The notes under the pieces were generated by a model that saw nothing but the letters and a program-made list of their open reading frames with translations, had not been told where the DNA came from and made no database searches. From contig NC_061470.1 of assembly GCF_022581195.2 (NCBI RefSeq), forward strand, positions 1,116,001 through 1,180,000: a DNA stretch of 64,000 bases, read 5' to 3'. Positions 50,522 through 61,474 of the stretch are shown piece by piece. The position numbers and the translations under genes are program-made. Every line of letters begins with the position of its first letter. The stretch's first letter is position 1. Source of the stretch: Helicoverpa zea. Its lineage: Eukaryota; Arthropoda; Insecta; Lepidoptera; Noctuidae.

Positions 50522-51905
50522 GGGTAGGGTGGTAGCCAATGAACCGCGTGTACAGTATGAACCATAGTACCTACCGGCCATACCCAACGTTGCTAGCTCG
50601 CGCAAAAATTATGTCGAGACTCCCTTGCCACGTCATGAAGTTTGGTCTATTCGCCGTGGGTCTGTCGCAATATACGCACCCGTGAGCCGCGTCTTCGTGT
50701 TTACTCAAGCAAAAACAACAAAAAAAAGGTGACTTTCTTTTTGTTGTTACTTTAATAATCTAACTCTTACTTAACTATGCGTGAATTGTATGTGTAATGT
50801 AGGTCTTTAGGCTTGTCTGAGCCTATTTTTTGGAATTAATTCTCAACGGTTTTTGTATAAAACATGACCTAACATTTCCTAAGAGAGGGTGGGTACGCTG
50901 TGAGCCATATATCCTGGGTAAGCAATGAACCACGGTTCATTGTGTATTGTGTACCACATCTAAGTGCTTTGTATTATGCTATATGAACAGGTGGGAAGTA
51001 TTATTCTAGTTAACCTCTAAGTGTTAATGTGAGTATAATTAATTAACCATTATTCGTCTATTTCGTCATGGGACGAAACATGGTGAGGAAAGTACGTAAA
51101 AAAGGGACACCGCGGAAGCTATACAAAGAGGTATATAAAAAACACTTGTCGGGACTAAGCATTCGAAAAGCAGCAAAAACTGCAACCTTCTCTATCCAGT
51201 ATTGCGACAGACGAAGTGTTTGTGCGAAGATACGTCACAAAGTACAGGAACAATCCGTCGTGTAGACTAGAGCCCCATTATCATGCAAGTAATTTTTTTA
51301 CTGCCCAACATGAAGACAGCATAAAGAAATGTTGATTGTTACAATTTGTGATTTAGACAATAAAAAAAACATAAGTCTGAATGTGATAAAAACATGTCGA
51401 CTTTATAATGCTATGAGCATTTTAATTAATATAAATATGAAACTACAAAATGTTTTTTATTTTTTCCCGGATAGAGTTTGTGCGTAAGTTTTAAGATGTT
51501 CATAATTATTTTTAAAACTTAAGTTCTAAGGCTGATTTGTTGGTTCTTATATAACCCGAAACTTAACAATTATGAAAAATTATAAATAGTGTATTTATTT
51601 TTCATTTAAAACAAATAAGAATGGTTTTTTATATTACCGTGCTTCATTGTGTACCACATGGTTCATTTAATACCACCCCCCCCCGTTCTTTGTGTACCCC
51701 TAGGAGCATGCTATGAACCATTTCTCTTGTTTTAAAAAAACATGCATAAATTAGGCAACAGCAAATGTTTTCCACTTATTTCAACACATTTTGGTAGCTT
51801 ATTAAATAACCCATCACCTGAGATAAAAATATTTTCTTAGACAGTAAAAACGAGCTCGCTAGAGATCTTCAAACTTTTAGTGGTTCAATGGCTACCACCC
51901 CACCC
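50522..51905 (+). mobile_element. pogo-like non-autonomous element with subterminal repeats
   Basis: Left end GGGTAGGGTGGTAGCCAATG and right end CATTGGCTACCACCCC-like sequence (one or two mismatches) form inverted ends of about 24 bp, with TA outside both (50520-50521 and 51906-51907). The word TGAACC/GGTTCA recurs inside near each end (about 50540, 50556, 50926, 50934, 51660, 51713 and 51881), resembling transposase-binding subterminal repeats. Inside is a short frame with a pipsqueak/CENP-B-type HTH. TA targets and this HTH together suggest the pogo/Tigger branch. No catalytic domain is present. Confidence 0.75.
51068..51265 (+). pseudogene. Remnant of a psq/CENP-B-type HTH protein inside the pogo-like element
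   Basis: The frame encodes 65 residues starting MGRNMVRKVRKKGTPRKLY, then LSIRKAAKT, which match the N-terminal pipsqueak-type helix-turn-helix of pogo transposases and their domesticated relatives. After IRKAAKT the reading looks frameshifted: a second frame offers FVRRYVTKYR, resembling the expected continuation. No DDE domain follows, so it is either a broken transposase start or, less likely, a short DNA-binding peptide. The protein family is recognised from memory. Confidence 0.6.
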
Positions 51906-52620
51906 TAAACTTCTGAACTGAAAAACAAAAGTTAAAAAAATACTTTATATTTCTTTTTAGCTTTTTAGTCATTATTCGCGTTAGTGCGAATAAAAGTAAA
52001 AAAAAAAGTTATCGTCAATGCGAATAATATAAGCCCAAACCATATTTACCATTACCATTGCCGAGTTCCCTTGACCTTCTCTATTCTCCATCATCAGGTC
52101 AGCTCTAAACCTTCACTCGTGTAGAGTGCTAACAGACATACACCTGAGTGTAAAGTTTTTACCCTATGCACAACTTCTTATGAACAGCAAACGGAAAAGT
52201 TAAGCTTTTTTATGTACTAAAATCTTCATCGAAAAAACCTTGTAAAAAGAGAACCCGTGGATTTTAGATGATATGAAATACTTTTTGTAATCTACACATT
52301 ATACTAAATCCAACCATACATACGAAGTTTCTGTCGACTCATGGTTTTTTTTTTGGCCATCTCCTTTCAGATCAATCTGACAACAGGAAGGCACTGAAAT
52401 TTTAATTTCTAAATTTGACCCAAGAATGAATAAATAATAAAACAAACGGGGTGAGCTAAATAAAACCGTTTAAAAATGAGTTCAAACAAAGGTCGTCATG
52501 AAAAAAATCTAGATGTAAATTGATCCATTATGGAAGGAATTTTAGCAGGTCAATTGCAACAAGTAAAAATGTCGAATGCTAGATCTTATTATTGATCAAA
52601 TAATAAAAGAAAGTTAAGTA

Positions 52621-53033
52621 TAGTCTGTTTTTTAATCTCGTAGACTAAATTGACACTTTCAAAATGTCAAACTTTCTAATAATTTTGCTAGCTCTGTGGT
52701 GCAGTGTTGTACTTACGATACCGGTTCGTTGAATCGTAACTTTTTATCTATAATAGACGAATTTAATATTCATTCAAAGTTTTATATTTAAAATTCACGT
52801 ACGTACACATGGCTGTACGACGTGCTACAAACTGCCAGGGATATCTGACCACGCAAAGCCATGCGTAATCATCAAGGATAAGCCCATTATTTCAGGATGA
52901 CTTATTGTAAAAAGTTACGATTCAACGAACCGGTATCGTAAGTACAACACTGCACCACAGAGCTAGCAAAATTATTAGAAAGTTTGACATTTTGCAAGTG
53001 TCAATTTAGTCTACGAGATTAAAAAACAGACTA
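52621..53033. mobile_element. MITE with 126-bp inverted arms
   Basis: Arms 52621-52746 and 52908-53033 are inverted copies with a single substitution (tttcaaaat against ttgcaaaat). The ends read TAGTCTGTTTTTTAATCTCG. TA lies outside both ends (52619-52620 and 53034-53035), suggesting a Tc1/mariner-type mobiliser. The 161-bp centre has no frame of note. A transcript of this locus would fold into a long hairpin. Confidence 0.88.
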
Positions 53034-53883
53034 TAGGTCAATTATTTAAACTCAAGTATAAAGAAAAAACTTCGCATGTTAAACAAACAGAGTTAAAAGC
53101 CTACAAAGCCTCGTTGTACACAAATATATGTATTTATTAATTAGCATTGTATAGGTAGTAGAAGCTCATTACTACATTACCTGTATGTGTATGAAATGAG
53201 GGCATGTAACATTTCTGCCTATCACGCTTACGCGTGACAATGTCCTATAACCATGATTTACAGAGGTAGCGACTAGGTCAGATTGTAAGCGGGAAGCGAG
53301 TACATCAGGATGTTAACCTGATTTCAATTAACAGTAGGCAGTAGGTCTTTATACCGGTGTTAGAATTTCTTAAGTCTAACCAGACGATCAATATAAAAAA
53401 TACCCATTTGTTCTCATTTCTTTGCTGACACATATGAAGACCAAAATCGATGGGACATCTCACCTGTCATAAGATATAATATCGCCATTAATTCTTATTG
53501 ATATTCACTGGTAACACTGCTTTTTATACGTACCTACACACTTTACAATTTAAAATTTTCCTACATGTAGGTAACTCATAGGTAACGCAGTACCTACCTA
53601 CCCACAAACTCACCAACTTTAAAAAATCCGCTCCGCCATCACTACCACTTAACTTATTCAATAACAAGCTGTCGGACACCGGCGCCGTCCGTGACGTTTC
53701 CGGCACGCGTCAGCCTCACGACACGTCAGCTACACGACACGGCGGCGACACGACACAGTAGCGACGTGTAAGCTTTTGTTGTATCGACACGCTTTTGTTG
53801 TATAAACGTGTCGATTGAATGGGTATGGACAATAGGACGGGACGGTTTTAATTAAGTAGGTAACATCACGATTATAAGGGTGT

Positions 53884-54247
53884 TTAACTGCCTCGTTGGT
53901 CTAGCTGTCGCAAGTGCGGCTGCTAAGCACGAGGTTTCGGGTTCGATTCCCGAGTCGGGCCGAAATCGCCTTGTGGGTTTTAGAAGACTTTCACAAAGCA
54001 GCCCGGAGCCTGGAAGCTGGTGATTGATACACCCGTGCATCGGAGAGCACGTAAATGTCGGTCCTGCGCCTGATCTCTCTCCGGTCGTGTCGGATTACCG
54101 TCCCATCGGGCTATGAGAGTTAAGGAATAGTGAGTGCACCTGTGTCTGCGCAAATGCTCGTGCACTATAATATGTCCTGCGTAGTTGGCTAATCTCCTTA
54201 CATGAGAACAGCCGCCGTAGCCGATAATCGGCTAGGAGGACATCATC
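53884..54247 (+). mobile_element. tRNA-headed SINE with (CAT)n tail, copy 2
   Basis: Same family as 48921-49312 and nearly identical over more than 300 bp. It is flanked by ATAAGGGTGT (53874-53883 and 54248-54257). The B-box lies near 53938. The tail is only a few CAT units. Low divergence between the two copies suggests recent activity of the family. Confidence 0.9.
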
Positions 54248-54257
54248 ATAAGGGTGT

Positions 54258-55124
54258 ATTTATAGTTAAGTATATAGGCAGCACTATACATAGGTAGGTA
54301 CTTAAGAAAATCAGTTAAGTATTTTTGTAGTCTCTTAATACTGCGACACAGATTCAGGCTTTTTACCAAGTCCGAAGTCAAGTTTGTCTTACAAACAATA
54401 TACCTACATTCATTCAAAAGTTAGGTACTGGAGTAAATCGTAGGTACCTCATATTTTACTATCAATCTCATTAATGACGACAACACTAGAGGAATGAAAG
54501 GTTATGTTGTTATTATATTCTAGGCAGCCCAGAGTAAATAGAACGTAACAAAGGCTATTCTTTGTATGAAAAGCTGGCTGAATTCATCGACAACTTTGGC
54601 GCCATTTCGTTCTTTACGTCCAAATGTAGGAACTGGTACATTTTGCTGTTACATTGTCATTTTTTAAAGGAACTAAAAAATGAAAATTACTAGTTAAAAA
54701 CGGTTTCCTGGCTAAAAGTGCGAAAAAATAAGCAAATTCCTTGAATCAAAAAAAAATATTACTTGATTAAAAATGGTTAATCAAAATAACTTGAAGTATT
54801 TTTGTGTGTGTTGAATCAAACAAAGGACATAATAACACTTTTATCGATCTTTATTCAACCACTCACAAAAAATCAACAAGCAATCAAATATATACAAAAT
54901 TGGCCATCGCGGTACCTACCTACCTACTTACATGACCAGACAAAACTTGGCCCATAGAACTCGTCCTTACTTAATTACATCGATGCATTACAAATTATTT
55001 AAAAAGTATGTTATTTATGGCAGGAAAAAGACATAGCATGTAACTTGGCGTCATTTAAAATAGCGTGATTCTATATTTTTTGTGATCTATACTAGTAGTA
55101 AAATAAAGAGGAAATATTTTTGTT
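54258..55124. other. No gene seen
   Basis: AT-rich spacer between the SINE copy and the MINE-like repeat next to the candidate RMND1 exon. Confidence 0.6.
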
Positions 55125-55290
55125 CTACGATTGAACAACTATACGGTAAAAAAAATTATCGATTTGAAAAATTCTTTCACTGTTGGAAAAGTCCTACTAC
55201 TGTAACTATATCTACGAGTAGGTACATTTATCCCGGTACGGTCAGTGGTTCCCACGAGAAACGGGTGAAATCGCGGGAAAATAGCTAGCG
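55125..55290 (+). repeat. MINE-like repeat next to the alternative RMND1 exon
   Basis: It contains gatttgaaaaattctttcac tgttgg, tttatcccggtacggtcagt and aaacgggtgaaatcgcggg, ending aatagctagcg. It lies on the 3' side of the candidate last exon. Confidence 0.6.
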
Positions 55291-55373
55291 TTCTGTAAAA
55301 CGCCATTTCAAATCGTGCCTAGATGAGTTCCTTGCCTATTTTCAATCATAATGCACCTTTTAAACTTTGTATT

Positions 55374-55476
55374 TCAATTATAAGACTTATTTAGTTCTGG
55401 TATGATTGTTTCTTCGAAGTCAGCAGGCGAGAAGTGGTGCCGCGGCCGCCGCCGTTCCGGAGTGTGGAACAACTTC
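55374..55476 (-). CDS. Alternative last exon of the RMND1-like gene
   Basis: On the minus strand the sequence reads ccaactacag|g aag ttg ttc, then 33 codons and a TGA ending at 55374. The first residues are KLFHTPERRRPRHHFSP. Exon 8 of the RMND1-like gene contains an internal donor, gaaag|gtgggt, whose exon side ends at 57059 in phase 2. This exon needs exactly that phase (AG+G = Arg). Joining them gives a 427-residue protein whose C-terminus continues FELLHLFERKLFHTPE in place of FELLHLFERWVARN. The exon is much more GC-rich than its surroundings and very basic. I see no AATAAA shortly after the stop, and a MINE-like repeat starts about 80 bp beyond it. It could instead be the true constitutive last exon, or the end of an unrelated gene. 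The splice and phase fit is seen directly; its use is inferred. Confidence 0.5.
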
Positions 55477-56754
55477 CTGTAGTTGGATAAAAAGCAAAGA
55501 AATTAAGAGAAGGTACCTACGTTAGATTGAAGGGAAAATTAAAAAGGAGTGAAGGGCTTGAATTGAGGTAAACATTGTTTTTTTCAATAATTTAAAACTT
55601 GTGTAGTAGTGTAGTATTGTGTCAGTAGGAGATAATTCACAATTTCATTACTTATTTGCAGGTTGCATAGTGGTTACAGACTTTTTATATCAATATGCCA
55701 TCAGAAGCCAGAGTTGAGGGTGATAGCAACAGTAAAAATAAAATAAAACATCTAGAGATTCAACAACTTATAATTTTTATAAATATACATAAATACATAA
55801 CAATATTACATAAATCGTAAATCGTGTATATTACACGATAACAACTACTTACAATACTAAAACTGTCTAATTTAAATAAGAAAACAATACAATACAAGAT
55901 TTAATAACTAACCAATTACTTAAATAGGAATGACAGAAACAAATTAAATTATTTCTTGTATTTTCCTACTTATTTTATACTTATAATGGCAATAATGGCT
56001 TGGTATACGATAGCCTAGTCGAATCATACTTATAATAATATTTAATACTATAATCTATATTTAGTTTTTAACTGCACTGTACTTAGGCACATAAAATAAT
56101 AATTTCTAAATACATTAAAATGATTTTACGATCTATTGTCACATTCAATATTTCAACCATACGCTACCACATACATAGTTTTACTTTTACATAAATATTT
56201 TTAGATAAAATTCATACCAGAATTCCACAAAAAAAAATCAAAATTTACATTACACAGAATTTCAAAATTTACATTTCTGAGATACCAAAAATTTAATTTT
56301 GAATCAAAAGCCTGTCAGCTCAATTTTTTTTTTTTATTTGAATTATTTATTTATAGACGTCTGGTATTTATTGTAGGAACTTGTCAAATTATAATTTACT
56401 TTTTTTACTATTACTATACTTACGTTTGATTACTTTGATAAAATCACCCCCAAATACGACATCCATCTTTAAGTCTACAGCTGTTAAAATATCTTTAGTA
56501 TAAGGTAAGAATAATATACTAATCCATACATTAAATACATGAATATTTAGATAATTAAGTATTTTGTGAATTAAAACAATGTAAAAATCTGACATGATAC
56601 ATGTATTAGATAACTATCATAAAATCCTTTCGAAGATGCATGCTCAACCAAACTTAGACATACATTAAAAACTGTTGTTTTGTCACATAATTGGAAGATG
56701 TTAAATTGTTAACTAATAACTTTGTCAATTTACTTAAACTAACGACTTTTAACC

Positions 56755-57024
56755 TTATGATAAGAAATGATTCCCATAATAAACATTCTTCACTACCATC
56801 CATCCCCTTCTTTCCACAATTCCAGACTCGATACCAACTACTGCAGAAATTCCAGAATCCAAACTGACATCATCACCCACTCCAGATTCCAGTACAACTT
56901 TATCACCCATTCCAGAATCCAAAACCACTTCATCACCCATTCCAGATTCCAGACCGACTTCTCCAGACATCATAGATTCCAGACCCACTTCACCTTCCGG
57001 TGGTGAGTCTGGAATGTCCCTGCC
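56755..57024 (-). repeat. 30-bp minisatellite, open in frame after the RMND1 short-form stop
   Basis: From about 56820 to 56990 a 30-bp unit built on tccagattccagac...cttcatcaccca is repeated about five times with variation. On the minus strand, in the same frame as RMND1 exon 8, the TAG at 57027-57025 is followed by 89 sense codons before the next stop. These encode a degenerate 10-residue repeat such as ESGMGDEVVL, DSGMGDKVVL and ESGVGDDVSL, which is strongly acidic. Because 30 is a multiple of 3, an open frame is easier to get by chance. It may be 3' UTR, intron (if the alternative exon is used), or a readthrough extension. Confidence 0.75.
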
Positions 57025-60000
57025 CTAGCTGTCTAAGACCTCATTCCTGGCGACCCACCTTTCGAAGAGATGCAGCAACTCGAAGCAGACTTCTGCTAGA
57101 ATGAGTGCTATGACCATCCATTCTAGGCGTACGTGGTGCCTGTCTGCTGCCCAGGATGAAAGTAACTCTAGAAGTTCCACGCAGTGGGCTAGACGCTCGT
57201 TAAGGACCTAGGGATAAGGAAAGTTGAGGAATTATGGTCAAGTTTAAATTAGTTTAAATATGGTGGATGACAATTGACTGAAAAGTATGCACAAATTACT
57301 TTTTTTATTAATGATTTCTTGCGAGACATAAAAAAGTGTATTTTTACAAACTGCTATTTTATCATAACATATTCATGGCTGCTTTTGGGTTTGAGAGCAG
57401 ATTCATGCCTTACGTACGAAGTTAGCTGCCATAATAATATAACAGATATTTTCTACATTTTTTAATGTTTTTTTTTCGAATTTATTATTTTAAAATGTAA
57501 AAAATTTGTTGACAAAGCAATAAATGAACTACCCTAACAGATATTTTTAACTTTTTTGCATTCATTACCAGCTACAAAAAAAAATATAGCACTTTATCTT
57601 AGTATCCTTACCCTGGTCCTCCTAGATATGGTGAAGTAAGCGACAGTGGAGGAATACAGGCGTTCTAATTGTTCCTCTTCCCAATAGAAGTCAGGCGTAT
57701 CCAATAGATCTGACTCCACGTTCAGCACGTGCCGGAGAGAGAATAGCTCGCCTAGTTTACGAACTACCTGCAAATCAGGATAAATAGGTTTGATTAAGAT
57801 TAAGGAGAATAACGTTACTTAACTTTAAAAGTGTTTCGTGTGTTAGAGATAGAAAGATGTTTGAGTAGCACTTAAAATTGAGTGACCTTGTGAACTACTG
57901 ATTCAAACATAGCTATTTTTGCTCGAGTTATTCGGCTAAGACAATATTTGGACTTGGAAGAATCTAAGTCAAGAATGACACCTGCCTATATACCTGCCTA
58001 TTCAATCCTAGACATATTTCGGTAGACACTTCTAATAAATACCCAGTAAAAAAATAATTTATTGACTTTGAGAGACCCATAACTTGATTGTCACTAGCCC
58101 ATACTATGTATATGGGCTACACACTTACCTCTTTCTTATCAACATGCGCGGCGCCGTCGTGCTGCATGGCGGCGGTGTGCGAGCTGACGGACGCCGCCAG
58201 CGCCTCCAGCCGCGACTCCCACGCGCCCAGCCGAGCCGACTGCATCATGGCGTGACTAAAAAAATCAGTAAATTGAGGTAAGATCATACGAGCTGCGGGA
58301 TTGTTCGCGCAAGTTACCGCGATCCTGGTACAGGAAGGGCTAATAAAAGAAAGAACATGGTGGGTTTTAGTCACTGAGACTCTGACCCTCGCTCACGCTG
58401 CACATAACTTCCGACCAGAAAAAGGAAACAGCATTCCACTTATTATTTTTACAATAACATGATTTCACTTACCTGAATGTATACCTCTCCAACGAGTTAT
58501 CTCTCTTTGGCACCAGGACAAATGATGACTCTTGTAAATGGCATCTCTTCCTACAAATAAATAGAAAAACCGCTATAATTTTATGGTTTAAGGTGGAAAT
58601 ATCAAATAGCTAAATGGCTGAGCACAATAAGCAGATTGATGTGACAATCAAAAAAGTAATAGGTTCAAAAACAGACAGGCCCAGGAATGATGTTGGGAGA
58701 AAGTTCTAGAACAAGCATTTTGAAAGATTACCAAATAATATCATAATACAAAAGTAGTCATCAAGTCTATTATACCTATATGTTTAGAGGATAAGATTTA
58801 CCAGCAACCATGTAAAAACACACATAGTCACACATAGAAGCAAGCAAGCTATTCTTATTTCACCAATCCACTTAATGTACAAAGCAGTTATAATTTAGTA
58901 ACACACCTGCGCCCTTTAGTACCTGTACTGTTAGTGATAGCACTGGCCTCCGATCCTGACTTCTTGGACCGGCTTGGGTGGAAAAACATTCACAATATTG
59001 TCACACAAAGCTTTAAAAAGCACAAATAAATAAATAATTATACATAATTTGTTTTATCTGGTAAAAACTTACGCGTTCGGGTGATAAACGTATGTCATGA
59101 CTTCTCTCTCTTTTTCCACCACGTCCCTAGGGTAGCTGTCTATTTCATAACTGAAATGAAAATACAAAACAATGATTAGTAAATGTAGAAGAGTTTGTAA
59201 ACTTAGAGAAACTTTTACTGAGCTTTAAACAGTATTATTATCCTAATATTAACTTAATAAACAAAATTAGTATCATAAATAATAGAATAAAATATAGAAA
59301 ATAGAAGAAAGGTTCGTGAATGGGTCACCCACCAACGGTATTGAGTTGCCCAGGTAACTGGGTTGAGGGGGTCAGTTAGGCAGTAGTTCTGGAAGTTGAC
59401 CACAACATAGTTGAAAAGGCTGGCCAGATGAATAATACAATTTGATTTCGTAAGTGTAATAAATACCAAACTCATTGCCAAAAAGCAAATAAGGTAAGGT
59501 ACTAATATTTTGACAACCTAATGGCGCAATGGTCACCATGCCGGACTGCCGAACCTGAGGTCCCTGGTTCGATTCACGGTTCGGTCAACATTTGTGTGAT
59601 GAGCATGCTTGTTGGTCGTGGTCTGGGTGTTACAATATGTATTTATAAATATGTGTATATGTAGCTATATGTAGTTTATCAGTTGTGTTAGCACCCATAA
59701 CACAAGTTAATTAATAACTTACCATGGGGCTAACCGACCATGTGTGAAAAGGTGTCCCGACATTATTTATAATATTTCAATTTATTGTACTAATAGTATG
59801 AGCAATATCACATACGGTCTGACAAAGTCCAGCACATTCCGAGCCTCCAGCTCGGTGCAGTTCCAGAAGACGATGCCTCCTTCTCTGAAGAAGATGATCT
59901 CTCTGGGTTCAGAACCAATGCTGTACACCGCATTGGCTACCACTACATCACCCAACTCATTAGCTTTTAATCTGAAATGGTAGAAAGAACATTTATAGCT

Positions 60001-60937
60001 GATTGCTTTACACAAGACTTTTGTGAAATAAAAAAATATGGATTTGCTAGAACATAAATTTGTTGTACGCAATGCTATGATTAGTCACCAGGATTATGGT
60101 ACTCTATTGGTACTTTAGGGATCGGAATTAGGAGGATCCCTAATGGAGCACTGCCTCTTCTGGTCGTGGGGCGCAGGGGGTTGAGAGGAACAACGGTGTT
60201 CGGATACCGGATATATTTCGCGTAAACCCCCAGATAGAACTGTTCCCTCGGACCAGTACGCAGTAACTGTCCGTGCCTCACATACTTCACGCTCACACAA
60301 GTTTTTGCTTGCCTTGCACGCTGCCATACATACTTGCATGTCTCCCTACAGTACCATTCAACAGGATGAGATATATAGATGAGATTTATTTTGTTTTACA
60401 TTACATATTGTAGCTTGTCTTTAGTTTATTTAATTTCTTACTGATCACCTTCACTACAAAGGTCAAAATTAATTTCCTCTGGCTTATCTACAAGCATTAC
60501 AATTTCTTATCAACTATTACATCATTGATCGAAGAAGATGGAGGAAAGAGTATGAATTCCACTTACGTGCCCGGTTCATACAGCTTCTGTTGAACTAGAG
60601 CCTCCTTCAGACTCTTCAGATCATAGGAATTAGCTGTCGCATAAGCCATCGTGAGGAAATGGCCCTCTTTGTGGGACAAGTCCGCCGGTTTCGCCTTCTT
60701 ATGAACAGTCTTCTTTTTAATAGGAATTGTGCCATTTTCTATTGGCATCGTCGGCTGTATCGCATCATGTGAATAATTCCTTACTATAGCAATCCCAGCA
60801 ATACTAAATAAGTCGTTTTTCGGCGATAAAAATCGAGCTTTCGTTGCTACAAAACCGACTACGGTATTCGTTGAAAAACTTTTCGGTGTCGCACACCGAA
60901 TGGCGTTAAATGCAATTCTTGATAAATACACACTCAT
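57025..60937 (-). CDS. RMND1: RMND1-like mitochondrial protein (DUF155), 8 coding exons
   Basis: Exons, written 5' to 3' on the minus strand: 60937-60567, 59971-59816, 59150-59073, 58972-58907, 58550-58473, 58255-58129, 57767-57612 and 57207-57025. All introns are GT-AG and all phases fit, giving 1215 bp and 404 residues (human RMND1 is about 449). Residues 1-45 are basic and Ser/Ala-rich, like a mitochondrial presequence. The DUF155 core follows, with FFREGG at about 151-156 and VFW just after it, then a segment around 251-345 (ARLGAWESRLEAL, FSLRHVLN, TPDFYWE). It ends with RLEWMVIALILAEVCFELL (about 371-389), the typical C-terminal membrane segment. In animals RMND1 is an inner-membrane protein needed for mitochondrial translation. 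The ATG at 60937 is chosen because it opens directly into the presequence. An in-phase donor at 57058/57057 may replace the last 10 codons with another exon; see the entry at 55374-55476. Confidence 0.93.
59320..59431 (+). repeat. (GAT)n-tailed interspersed repeat, in RMND1 intron 2
   Basis: It contains ttgcccaggtaactgggttg, ggtcagttaggcagtag and agttgaaaaggctggccaga. It is diverged and lies antisense to RMND1. Confidence 0.7.
59511..59769 (+). mobile_element. Second tRNA-headed SINE family, copy 2, in RMND1 intron 2
   Basis: Nearly identical to 24943-25206. It is flanked by an 8-bp duplication TAATATTT (59503-59510 and 59770-59777). It lies antisense within RMND1 intron 2, about 45 bp beyond the donor of exon 2 (exon end 59816). 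Confidence 0.88.
60070..60350. other. GC-richer block of unknown nature in RMND1 intron 1
   Basis: Intron 1 (60566-59972) contains a block with higher GC (ctggtcgtggggcgcagggg, ccagtacgcagtaactgtcc) and overlapping frames of 71 and 74 codons on the minus strand. Neither frame is joined to RMND1 by splice signals. It looks like an old repeat insertion, but I cannot name the family. Confidence 0.4.
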
Positions 60938-61064
60938 TTTTAACTTGCTGTATGTACAGAATGTATGAAAACGTGTTGTAATGCAGTTATAAATGCCCTT
61001 TCTTGAAAATATTACATAAAGTTTGAGGTTATCCTTAGACTTACTGTTTTGACATGTAATAGTT

Positions 61065-61198
61065 TTAGGGCTGATTTTTCAATCATCTATCTGAGGAATA
61101 AATATGGCGGTTTGACATATTTTCCATACAAAAGCTGTCAAAACGTTAAAAATATTCCTCAGACAGAAGTTATCTGGCGATTGAAAAATCAGCCCTTA
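61065..61198. mobile_element. PIF/Harbinger-like MITE between EME1 and RMND1
   Basis: Element 61068-61195 (128 bp) has inverted ends GGGCTGATTTTTCAATC / GATTGAAAAATCAGCCC and is flanked by TTA at 61065-61067 and 61196-61198. A TTA target duplication and GG-initial ends are typical of PIF/Harbinger MITEs. Inner parts also pair (tctgaggaat with attcctcaga). It lies about 130 bp upstream of the RMND1 start codon, so it may sit in or near that promoter. Confidence 0.75.
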
Positions 61199-61474
61199 AT
61201 GAGATTTTTAAAACGTCAAATGGAAACGAGTCTTTTGAGTTATGTATAAGGGTTCTATCACACTTGCAATTTATCGGGCTCAACCATTTTGGAGCAGGAA
61301 GTTGGACCCTGACAAAGATTAACTTTGTGAACTGAAGACTTGGTGAATATTCTTGAGATTTGAGATTTTGTCGAATTCTTTCTTTCATATTAACCCGCGT
61401 GAATTAAAACTACAAATAAAACAACTATGTATTCAGATTATAAGTCTTATTATTTAATGTCAATGAGATCGCAT

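Noticed and set aside
56755..56988. Independent 77-codon gene
   Set aside because: It starts at GTG, consists of a minisatellite, and is in frame with RMND1; treated as extension, UTR or intron.
58084..58281. 65-codon plus-strand frame
   Set aside because: Antisense to RMND1 exon 6, which explains the GC-rich open sequence.
60081..60339. Overlapping 71- and 74-codon frames in RMND1 intron 1
   Set aside because: No splice signals join them to RMND1 exons, and the phase from exon 1 into exon 2 is complete without them.
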